A stretch of 7,568 nt of DNA from an uncultured Bacteroidales bacterium (lineage in GTDB: Bacteria > Bacteroidota > Bacteroidia > Bacteroidales > UBA3663). The stretch covers positions 1-7,568 of the forward strand of contig CALBPV010000128.1 in NCBI GenBank assembly GCA_937899265.1. The letters are read 5' to 3'. The position numbers and the translations under genes were made by a program. Below are positions 1-5,583 of this stretch, in pieces; position 1 is the stretch's first letter; each line of letters begins with the position of its first letter. The notes below the pieces were generated by a model. The model was given only the letters and a program-made list of their open reading frames with translations, was not told the DNA's origin and did not search any database.

Positions 1-69
1 GTGTTTCGTAAGTGAAGTTAGGTGTCGATATTGAAATTATCTGTGACAGGGGACGGGTTCCAGTCACGG

Positions 70-103
70 TACAAAAAAATAAATGGGACAGAAAACTGTC
101 CCA
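70..103 (-). terminator. candidate intrinsic terminator for the copZ-copA transcript
   Basis: Positions 84-103 form a perfect 8-bp stem (TGGGACAG / CTGTCCCA) around an AAAA loop. Read on the minus strand the stem is followed at once by TTTATTTTTTTGT (83 down to 71), which is the layout of a Rho-independent terminator. It is the only hairpin with a T tract in this orientation between the copA stop and the window edge, about 460 nt beyond the stop codon. It could instead be the end of a mobile-element relic. The distance from copA makes the assignment uncertain. Confidence 0.5.
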
Positions 104-140
104 ATGTCCCAACAGGATTAAGTTCCAAGGTTTCAGCCTC

Positions 141-181
141 TCAGCCTCTCCCCAACCCTCCCCTGAAGGGGAGGGGGCAGG
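141..181. repeat. 41-bp C/G-rich hairpin repeat, copy 1
   Basis: The unit begins TCAGCCTCTCCCCAACCCTC and continues into a perfect hairpin at 156-175, with stem CCCTCCCC/GGGGAGGG and loop TGAA. It then ends in GGCAGG. The whole 41-bp unit is identical to 264-304. A partial unit (TCAGCCTC, 133-140) precedes it. It resembles REP/BIME-like intergenic palindromes in general form; no transposase is visible in the window. Confidence 0.75.
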
Positions 182-183
182 AC

Positions 184-211
184 GGTCAAAGGTCTAAGGT
201 CAAAGGTCTAA
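184..211 (+). repeat. four-unit heptamer array GGTCAAA/GGTCTAA
   Basis: Four adjoining 7-mers alternate GGTCAAA, GGTCTAA, GGTCAAA, GGTCTAA and lead into a decayed unit GGTTCCA. The same two words form the arrays at 2746-3000 upstream of copZ, so the family flanks the copper operon on both sides. Function unknown. Confidence 0.85.
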
Positions 212-223
212 GGGTTCCAGGAT

Positions 224-304
224 TCAGCCTCTCCCCAGCCCTCTCAGCCTCTCCCCAGTCCTCTCAGCCTCTCCCCAACCCTCCCCTGAAGGGGAGGGGG
301 CAGG
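224..304. repeat. three 20-bp tandem units ending in 41-bp hairpin repeat copy 2
   Basis: Units of TCAGCCTCTCCCCAG(C/T)CCTC start at 224 and 244. A third unit with AACCCTC starts at 264 and runs into the hairpin at 279-298 (stem CCCTCCCC/GGGGAGGG, loop TGAA). Positions 264-304 match 141-181 exactly. On the minus strand the region carries closely spaced runs of three or four G, so a G-quadruplex is conceivable but not shown. Confidence 0.75.
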
Positions 305-311
305 CCCCTGT

Positions 312-344
312 GCTGGGATATACAGCCCTTGCAGGGCTTCCAGC
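312..344. repeat. nested hairpin, inner stem AGCCC/GGGCT
   Basis: An inner perfect stem at 324-338 (AGCCC/GGGCT) encloses a 5-nt loop that reads TGCAA on the minus strand. An outer GCTGG (312-316) can pair with CCAGC (340-344). There is no T tract beside it, so I do not call it a terminator. Its loop matches the other hairpins in the window. Confidence 0.5.
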
Positions 345-393
345 CTACCACCGGAGTTTTTCCACGCATTACAAATGCTTATATTCAGTGCGG

Positions 394-416
394 CCGTCGG
401 ATTGCAAATCCGACGG
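394..416. repeat. perfect 9-bp-stem hairpin with TGCAA loop
   Basis: CCGTCGGAT pairs perfectly with ATCCGACGG around TGCAA on the plus strand. If the outer loop T and A also pair, the stem has 10 bp and the loop is GCA. It lies between C/G-rich repeat copies 2 and 3 and has no T tract. It may be a REP-like structured repeat; function unknown. Confidence 0.65.
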
Positions 417-426
417 AGCGGAAAAA

Positions 427-485
427 GCCTCTCCCCAGTCCTCTCAGCCTCTCCCCAGCCCTCCCCAAAGGGGAGGGGGGAGAGG
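427..485. repeat. C/G-rich hairpin repeat, diverged copy 3
   Basis: A partial unit (GCCTCTCCCCAGTCCTC) at 427-443 is followed from 444 by the repeat head TCAGCCTCTCCCCAGCCCTC. A hairpin at 459-477 has the same stem as copies 1 and 2 (CCCTCCCC/GGGGAGGG) but loop AAA instead of TGAA. The tail is GGAGAGG rather than GGCAGG. This is the repeat copy closest to the copA stop codon. Confidence 0.65.
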
Positions 486-562
486 TTTCAAATATGCAAA
501 TTTTGCACATACTGCGTTCTCGACCAAATCTCCAGACTCAAAGACGTTTTTCACGGGGATGC

Positions 563-2491
563 TCACCGGGGTTCTCCTTGCCATTTAAGGCGGAGGGTGT
601 TGAGGACTACGGAGACGGAGGAGAAGGCCATCATTGCGGAAGCCCAGACGGGAGTAATGCGGACATCGAGGCCGAACAGGCAGAGGACACCTGCGGCGAG
701 GGGAATGCAGACGATGTTATAGATGAAAGCCCAGAAGAGATTCTGGTGTATCATGCGGACGGTGGCCCGACTGAGGTCAATGGCGCGGGCCACGGAACGG
801 AGGTCGTCGCCCATGAGGGTGACTTGGGCCACATCCATCGCCACATCGGTGCCGCGTCCCATTGCAATGCTGACATCGGCGAGGGCGAGCGCCTGGGTAT
901 CGTTGATTCCATCGCCTATCATCGCTACGGTCTTGCCTTCGCTCTGCAATCGTCGCACACAATCCTCTTTGTCCTGCGGCAAGGATTGGCTCTGCCAGTG
1001 TTCCACACCGATTTTTCCTGCCCAATAGCGAGCCGCTTCTTCTCGGTCGCCGCTCATTAGATGAATCGTGATTCCCCGCTCCCGAAGCATCGTGACAGCC
1101 TCCCGGGCATGCGGCTTGAGGGTTTCCCTTTCTTCGGGCGCCAAGTCGGAAGCCGCCGTGAAATCGACATCGGGTCGGGGTACGGTGAGCGTTCCTGTCT
1201 TGTCGATGACCACAGCATTCACGCGGTGTAGTTGTTCGAGGGCGGTGGCATCTTTAATCAGGACATTGAAGCGGGCCGCACGTCCGATGCCAACCATGAT
1301 GGCCGTAGGGGTAGCCAACCCCATGGCACAGGGACACGCAATGACCAGGACAGAGACAGCGGACAGAATCGCCCGGGGCAAAGCCGCCGTACCTCCTATC
1401 GCCCACCACAGAACGAAGGTGAGCAAAGCCATGGCGGCCACCACAGGCACAAAGACACGGGCCACACGATCGACGGCACGCTGGACGGGAGCCTTTGACC
1501 CCTGGGCCTGCTGCACCATGCGGATGATGCCCGACAAAGCCGTGTCCTCCCCTATCTGCTGTGCCCGGAACTGCAGTTTTCCTTGGGCAACAATAGTGCC
1601 GGCCAAGACACGGGAGCCCTTGAGTTTGAGAGCCGGAAGTGGTTCGCCGTTTATGCTCGATTCATCGACGTATGCTCCGTCGGCGGTCATAAAACTGGAA
1701 GCCGAACGCACCTCCCCGTCCACGGGTATCTTCTCGCCGGCCCTCACTTCGAGCACATCGCCCCTGACGACCGTTGCCACGGGCACATCTTCGAGCTGTC
1801 CGCCGCGAAGGATACGTGCCGTACGCGGCTGCAAACCCATGAGCCGCCGGATGTCGGAAGAAGTGCCCTGGCGGGCCCGTTCTTCGAGCAGACGGCCTGT
1901 GAGCACGAAGGTGACAATCATGACCGATGCATCGAAGAAGGTCGGACACTCGATGCCGCGTGCTCCCCAAACGGCCTCCCCCCAGAAGGTGTTGAAGACA
2001 CTGACGAGGAAAGCGATGGCGGTGGAAAGCATGACGAGTGTCTCCATGCCGGCCATTGCATGACGAAGCTGCCGGAAGGCACGTACGTAAAAATCACGTC
2101 CGCAAATGATGCCGTTGGCCAGACTCAACACCATTGCCGCCACATTGCAACGGAAGGGACTGCCGAGGTCTATCCAACGCATGGAGAAACACATCGTGAG
2201 CAGAGCGAAAACCCACGATGCCATCACCTGACGGCGAAGGCGTTTCCAGGCATCCCTCTCGACGGCAACCGCATCGACGCCGTTGTCGATGACGAGGTCG
2301 TAGCCGATGGCATTGACGGCCTCCTTGATGGCAGGAAGGGAGAGACGCGCCTCGTCCCACTCGATCAAAGCCGTGCGGGAGGCCAGAGAGACGGAAGCCG
2401 AGGCAACGCCCTCCAAACGGTTGAGACATCGCTCCACATTGGCCGAACAGGCCGAACAGGCCAGTCCGACCACGGGTATGGACCGTTTCAT
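563..2491 (-). CDS. copA: CopA-type Cu+-exporting P1B-ATPase, lacking most of the N domain
   Basis: This 642-aa inner-membrane pump should export cytoplasmic Cu+. An N-terminal heavy-metal-associated domain (about 1-68) has a C12-x-x-C15 site. About eight membrane segments follow, near 90-107, 114-130, 150-168, 187-201, 346-366, 376-402, 584-606 and 613-632. Copper-type (P1B-1) markers are all present: CPC at 386-388, Y591-N592, and M621-x-x-S624-S625. Catalytic motifs are phosphorylated D430 in DKTGTLT, SGD at 480-482, K508, and GDGIND at 526-531. The actuator motif reads NGE (281-283) instead of the usual TGE or SGE. Strikingly, only about 20 residues (437-457) separate DKTGTLT from the resumed P domain, where the ATP-binding N domain with its SEHPL motif normally sits, so the protein is roughly 100 residues short. 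The frame is unbroken. It starts 8 nt after the copZ stop, so translational coupling is likely. Confidence 0.93.
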   Translation of the reverse strand: MKRSIPVVGLACSACSANVERCLNRLEGVASASVSLASRTALIEWDEARLSLPAIKEAVNAIGYDLVIDNGVDAVAVERDAWKRLRRQVMASWVFALLTMCFSMRWIDLGSPFRCNVAAMVLSLANGIICGRDFYVRAFRQLRHAMAGMETLVMLSTAIAFLVSVFNTFWGEAVWGARGIECPTFFDASVMIVTFVLTGRLLEERARQGTSSDIRRLMGLQPRTARILRGGQLEDVPVATVVRGDVLEVRAGEKIPVDGEVRSASSFMTADGAYVDESSINGEPLPALKLKGSRVLAGTIVAQGKLQFRAQQIGEDTALSGIIRMVQQAQGSKAPVQRAVDRVARVFVPVVAAMALLTFVLWWAIGGTAALPRAILSAVSVLVIACPCAMGLATPTAIMVGIGRAARFNVLIKDATALEQLHRVNAVVIDKTGTLTVPRPDVDFTAASDLAPEERETLKPHAREAVTMLRERGITIHLMSGDREEAARYWAGKIGVEHWQSQSLPQDKEDCVRRLQSEGKTVAMIGDGINDTQALALADVSIAMGRGTDVAMDVAQVTLMGDDLRSVARAIDLSRATVRMIHQNLFWAFIYNIVCIPLAAGVLCLFGLDVRITPVWASAMMAFSSVSVVLNTLRLKWQGEPR

Positions 2492-2499
2492 GCCGGCAA

Positions 2500-2709
2500 T
2501 CAGAACTCGAGCCCGAAGCCGGCCTCATCGACCGCATCGGCCAAAGCCTGAGGAGTAACCTTTGCCTCGTCGTAGGAAACCTCGACGGAGGCTGTTTCGA
2601 GATGGGCGACAGCGCTTTCCACACCGTCCAACGAGCAGAGAGCTCGTTCGACAGAAGCCTTGCATACGCCGCACTTCATACCGAGTACGGAAAATGTCTT
2701 TGTAGTCAT
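2500..2709 (-). CDS. copZ: CopZ-like heavy-metal-binding chaperone
   Basis: A 69-aa single-domain HMA protein with the metal site GMKCGVC (C13 and C16) near the N terminus and the expected beta-alpha-beta-beta-alpha-beta length. It should bind Cu+ in the cytoplasm and pass it to the pump encoded just downstream, whose own HMA domain is related. Its TGA stop lies 8 nt before the copA ATG. The start is fixed by the family N terminus (MTTKTFSVLGMKC) and follows an A-rich leader (AAAAACAAAAAAGC) typical of this phylum. No clear promoter precedes it: a weak -7-like TAAGTTTC lies on the minus strand at 2736-2729 without a partner TTTG, because heptamer repeats occupy the upstream DNA. CopZ fits better than MerP because of the adjoining Cu-type ATPase. 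Confidence 0.9.
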   Translation of the reverse strand: MTTKTFSVLGMKCGVCKASVERALCSLDGVESAVAHLETASVEVSYDEAKVTPQALADAVDEAGFGLEF

Positions 2710-2745
2710 GCTTTTTTGTTTTTAACTTGAAACTTAATTATTAAC

Positions 2746-2827
2746 GGTCTAAGGTCGGTTCTCGGTTAACGGTCTAAGGTCGGTTAACGGTCTAAGGTCT
2801 AAGGTCTAAGGTCTAAGGTCGGTTCAC
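2746..2827 (+). repeat. GGTCTAA heptamer array (left arm)
   Basis: GGTCTAA units lie at 2746, 2771, 2789, 2796, 2803 and 2810, the last four in tandem. They are interspersed with GGTTAAC (2764 and 2782), partial GGTC units, and GGTTCAC (2821). The array begins 37 bp upstream of the copZ start codon. It faces the TTTGACC array that follows, so the two can pair with one T-T mismatch per 7 bp. Confidence 0.85.
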
Positions 2828-2863
2828 GGTTGACCTTTGACCTTTGACCTTTGACTTTTGACC

Positions 2864-2878
2864 CGAACTTACAGTTCG
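2864..2878. repeat. hairpin CGAAC/GTTCG
   Basis: A perfect 5-bp stem encloses a 5-nt loop reading TGTAA on the minus strand. If the outer loop bases pair, the stem has 6 bp and the loop is GTA. It and its flanks (TTTTGACC before, TAGTA after) duplicate the sequence at the end of the receptor gene 137 bp away, with compensating C-G to T-A changes at the stem base. Confidence 0.7.
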
Positions 2879-2927
2879 TAGTAGCCTTTGACCTTTGACC
2901 TTTGACCTTTGACCTTTGACCTTTGAC

Positions 2928-2970
2928 CGTCCTTCAGGACGTAGAACGCCTTTGACCGTCCTTCAGGACG
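2928..2970. repeat. two tandem copies of hairpin CGTCC/GGACG, 29-bp period
   Basis: CGTCC-TTCA-GGACG occurs at 2928-2941 and 2957-2970, so the loop is TGAA on the minus strand. Each copy is followed by TAGA(A/G)CGCC and a TTTGACC heptamer, giving a 29-bp repeat unit. Neither hairpin has a T tract on either strand, so neither looks like an intrinsic terminator. Confidence 0.75.
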
Positions 2971-3000
2971 TAGAGCGCCTTTGACCTTTGACTTTTGACC

Positions 3001-3015
3001 TGAACTTACAGTTCA
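3001..3015. repeat. hairpin TGAAC/GTTCA overlapping the receptor stop codon
   Basis: A perfect 5-bp stem with a loop reading TGTAA on the minus strand. Its first three minus-strand bases are the TGA stop of the receptor gene (3015-3013). It is a near-duplicate of 2864-2878. No T run follows, so termination here would have to be Rho-dependent, if it occurs at all. Confidence 0.65.
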
Positions 3016-5541
3016 TAGTACTCCTCCCATGTCGTAGCCTCCGCCGGAGGAGGAGTCGTCGCCCTCCTGTTGCTCGCCGTCGGGACGCTGACGCTGTTTG
3101 GGCTTCATGTTTCCGAAGTTCCACGTGAGGGTGAAGTCGAAACGGCGACCGCCCCGCCATCCTTTCTGGTGACGCCAGAAAGTGTCGGACGAGGTTGTGG
3201 TCTCCCACTTGCGCGAATCGAAGAGGTCGCGACCGCTGACCGAGAGGACGAACTTGCGGTTCATGAAATTCTTTTTGAAGCCGAAGTCCACGCTGTAGTT
3301 ACCCTTGCGTTCACCCTGCGAGACGGCCTGCTTGGAACGATAGTTGCCCGTCAGCTGTGCCGACATCTCCCAAGGCAACACAAAGGAAGCCATCATGCGG
3401 GCATTCCACGAGAAGCTCTCGCGACCTTCGCCCGTGACGGTATAATCGTTGATGCGGAAGGAGAAGCCGTCGAGTTTGTAGTAATAGGCATTGGCCGAGG
3501 TGGTAAGGTCGAGCCAGGAGGCGAGTTTGTTCTTGAGCACCATTTCGAGACCGGAGGACTGCGACTTGGAGACGTTCTCGTTGGTCTGGTACATGAGTCC
3601 CGACGCATCCTGGTACTTGATGCGCTGAATCACATCGGACGTGGGACGGTAGTAGGCCGAGAGGGAGAGCGTATGCTGTTCCCAGGTCTTGAGATAGTTG
3701 AGAGAGAAGGAGTTGGAGAACTCGGGTGTGAGTTCCGGATTGCCGAACGAGGTCATGGAGGCGTCGGAGGTGTTGCGGAAAGAGTTGAGCTCACCGCCCC
3801 AGGGACGGCGCAGACGCCGCGTATAGTTGAGTTGGAGCTGCTGGGTGGGCGTGACCTGCCAGGAGAGGAACAGGGACGGGAAGAGTTCGAAATAGTCCTT
3901 CGTGAAAGGGTCATCGCGCAGAGCGGGATTGTACTCCTGGTCGTATGTCCAGCTCTCTGTTTCCACCTTCCAATACTCGCCGCGCAGACCTGCCATGATG
4001 CCAAAAGAGCCGAGTTGGAGAGAGCCTGTGGCGTAGAAGGCGTGTATCTGCGAGTCATAGATGAAACGGTTGAAATACGCTTCGTCTATCGTAGGATTTG
4101 TTCCTTCCCAATCGGGGGCTGTCTCCGACTCCTGCGGCGTATTCTCGTGGGAGAGGTTGAACTGGTAGCCTGCCTCGAGTTTGAAACGTTCGGTGAGCTG
4201 GTTGCTGTAGTCTATTTTGCCCTCCGAGAAACGGTTGCGGATGTGCATGGGGCGAGAGATATAGCCGTAGGTTGGTTGAAGGTCTAAGGCCAAAGGTTGA
4301 AGGTTAACGGTTGAATCCTGATAGAAATTGTCGTTGTTGCTGCGCCAAGCGCCTGTGGAGAAGTTGACCTCAAGGGTATGCTTCTCGGAGAAGGAGTGGC
4401 GGTAGTTGAACTGTGCGTTCCAGAAGACGCGGTCGCCTCCGCCGGAGGTACGACGCAACATGCGAGAATCGGCAGCCAGCGGACGGTCGGCGGCATCGAT
4501 CGGGCCGTTGAGATAGACTGACTCGGAGACACGGTCGTCGTCTCCCGGGCCGGCCATCCCCGAGAGGGTTATCTCGTCGTTGTCGGTGAAGTGCCAAGTG
4601 GTGCCGAGACGGAAGAAGAGACCGTTGCCGTCGCGGTGATTCCAGGATTCGGAATTCTGGAAAGTACGCGTAGCGTAGTTGACCTGTTCGCTCTCACTGC
4701 CTCCCAGATGATTGCGCTCATGGCGGTAGCCTGCGCTACCATACCCTTCCCATCGTCCGGACGACCAGTTGACGTTGACATCGAACTTGTAGCGCCCCTC
4801 TGTATTGACGTTGGCGCTGGCGGCTCCGTAGTAACCAGCCGCTCGGTTTTTCTTCAATACAATATTGATGATGCCGGCACTGCCCTCGGCGCTGAATTTG
4901 GCCGAGGGATTGTCTATCACCTCGATGTGGTCGATGCTTTCGGCGGGTAGTTGGTCGAGAATGCTGGAACGGTTGTCGGAAGTGAGGCCGGAAGCCTTGC
5001 CGTTAATCCATATCTCGACGCTGGTGTTGCCTCTCAGGGAGATATTTCCGTCGTTATCGACTTCGACCGAAGGAATCTGTTCGAGGGCCTCGGTGGCCGA
5101 AGCTCCCATGGCAGCTATCTGTTCGGAGATGTCGAACGACTTGCGATCCACTTCGAGCTTGATGCCGGAGCGCTGTGCCGCCACCACGGTCTCGCCCAGG
5201 GTCTGGAGATCCTCCTCCAAGCGAATGGTTCCGACATTGACGTCGCGCTGACGGTCGCGTATGGTGAAAGTGCGCTGAAAGGGTTTATAACCCAGAAACG
5301 ACACACGCAGGGTGTAAGTATCGTTCTTGAGTTTGTCGATACGGAAGTTACCGTTCGCATCGGTGATGTTGCCCAAGACGCGCGTGGTGTCGCTCCGGGG
5401 AACTACGGCCACGTTGACGAACTGCATGGGGTCGCCCAAAGATTTATCATAAATGCGACCGCGTACCGACTGCGCGTTCAGCTGGAAAACCGTAGCGCAC
5501 AAAGCCAGCGACAGAAGGCCCGACAGACTCTTAAACTGCAT
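3013..5541 (-). CDS. TonB-dependent-receptor-like outer-membrane beta-barrel protein
   Basis: This 842-aa protein has a signal peptide (1-23, ending QLNA|QS), a CarboxypepD_reg-like beta-sandwich (about 25-108), a plug domain (about 130-231, with LEQIPSVEVDNDGNISLRGN and SIDHIEVIDNPSAKF), then a long aromatic-rich beta-barrel to about WNFG near the C terminus and an acidic, glycine-rich tail. This is the outer-membrane beta-barrel class common in Bacteroidota. The substrate is unknown. No SusD-type partner lies beside it, so it is unlikely to be a standard SusC. I chose ATG 5541 over the in-frame ATG at 5586 because the signal peptide begins there and the promoter's -7 element covers 5584-5591, which puts 5586 upstream of transcription. 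Residues 410-423 are encoded by six heptamer repeats, and the stop codon lies inside a repeat hairpin. A copper-related role because of copZA nearby is only a guess. Confidence 0.9.
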   Translation of the reverse strand: MQFKSLSGLLSLALCATVFQLNAQSVRGRIYDKSLGDPMQFVNVAVVPRSDTTRVLGNITDANGNFRIDKLKNDTYTLRVSFLGYKPFQRTFTIRDRQRDVNVGTIRLEEDLQTLGETVVAAQRSGIKLEVDRKSFDISEQIAAMGASATEALEQIPSVEVDNDGNISLRGNTSVEIWINGKASGLTSDNRSSILDQLPAESIDHIEVIDNPSAKFSAEGSAGIINIVLKKNRAAGYYGAASANVNTEGRYKFDVNVNWSSGRWEGYGSAGYRHERNHLGGSESEQVNYATRTFQNSESWNHRDGNGLFFRLGTTWHFTDNDEITLSGMAGPGDDDRVSESVYLNGPIDAADRPLAADSRMLRRTSGGGDRVFWNAQFNYRHSFSEKHTLEVNFSTGAWRSNNDNFYQDSTVNLQPLALDLQPTYGYISRPMHIRNRFSEGKIDYSNQLTERFKLEAGYQFNLSHENTPQESETAPDWEGTNPTIDEAYFNRFIYDSQIHAFYATGSLQLGSFGIMAGLRGEYWKVETESWTYDQEYNPALRDDPFTKDYFELFPSLFLSWQVTPTQQLQLNYTRRLRRPWGGELNSFRNTSDASMTSFGNPELTPEFSNSFSLNYLKTWEQHTLSLSAYYRPTSDVIQRIKYQDASGLMYQTNENVSKSQSSGLEMVLKNKLASWLDLTTSANAYYYKLDGFSFRINDYTVTGEGRESFSWNARMMASFVLPWEMSAQLTGNYRSKQAVSQGERKGNYSVDFGFKKNFMNRKFVLSVSGRDLFDSRKWETTTSSDTFWRHQKGWRGGRRFDFTLTWNFGNMKPKQRQRPDGEQQEGDDSSSGGGYDMGGVL
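4274..4315 (+). repeat. six heptamer units inside the receptor coding sequence
   Basis: Reading the plus strand gives GGTTGAA, GGTCTAA, GGCCAAA, GGTTGAA, GGTTAAC, GGTTGAA without gaps. GGTCTAA and GGTTAAC are also the words found upstream of copZ. The block is 42 bp, so it keeps frame and encodes about 14 residues (STVNLQPLALDLQP, 410-423) in a probable surface loop between barrel strands. Confidence 0.8.
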
Positions 5542-5583
5542 AAAAATGACTTCTAAAATAACAATTATCCATAAATTGCGTGG

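Larger units (their letters stand above)
1..562. other. gene-free, repeat-rich region downstream of copA
   Basis: I find no believable protein gene here. The open frames that cross the region translate into low-complexity Pro/Ser/Leu strings produced by C-rich repeats. It holds an AAAA-loop hairpin with a T-rich tail on the minus strand (70-103), two exact 41-bp C/G-rich repeat copies plus a diverged third, a block of GGTCAAA/GGTCTAA heptamers, and two further perfect hairpins (324-338 and 394-416). The copA transcript would run into this region on the minus strand, so parts may form its 3' untranslated region. Nothing recognisable lies in 1-42 or in 508-562. Confidence 0.75.
2831..3000 (+). 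repeat. TTTGACC heptamer array with embedded hairpins (right arm)
   Basis: TTTGACC, the complement of GGTCAAA, occurs at 2836 and 2843, then six times in tandem at 2887-2928, then at 2951 and 2980. An 8-nt variant TTTTGACC occurs at 2856 and 2993, each directly before a TTACA-loop hairpin. Hairpins interrupt the array at 2864-2878, 2928-2941 and 2957-2970. Each is followed by TAG plus a few bases ending in GCC before the next heptamer. The region is non-coding and of unknown function. Confidence 0.88.

Noticed and set aside
41..67. GTGAC/GTCAC pair as a mobile-element end
   Set aside because: Five paired bases with a long unpaired interval are not enough, and no transposase or target duplication is visible.
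495..507. TGCAAA-T-TTTGCA palindrome as an operator
   Set aside because: It lies downstream of copA, with no promoter or gene start beside it. An AT-rich 13-mer of this type is easily found by chance.
22..2551. Long plus-strand open frames at 22-588, 329-1060, 1068-2063 and 1583-2551
   Set aside because: Those over 563-2551 are antisense shadows of the copA and copZ codons. Those at the left translate repeats into Pro/Ser/Leu-rich strings. None shows a domain, and the copper genes on the other strand have clear motifs.
2887..2928. TTTG words in the TTTGACC array as -33 promoter boxes
   Set aside because: They lie on the plus strand, facing away from copZ and into the 3' end of the receptor, and no TAnnTTTG box follows at the right distance.
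2831..3000. CRISPR array
   Set aside because: Repeats are 7-mers in direct tandem without unique spacers of constant length, and no cas gene is present.
3070..4287. 405-codon plus-strand open frame
   Set aside because: It is antisense to the receptor gene, whose signal peptide, plug and barrel are clear. The shadow translation shows no recognisable domain.
3013..5541. Calling the receptor a copper-specific transporter
   Set aside because: The only support is proximity to copZ-copA. I see no Met- or His-rich metal-binding loops in the barrel.
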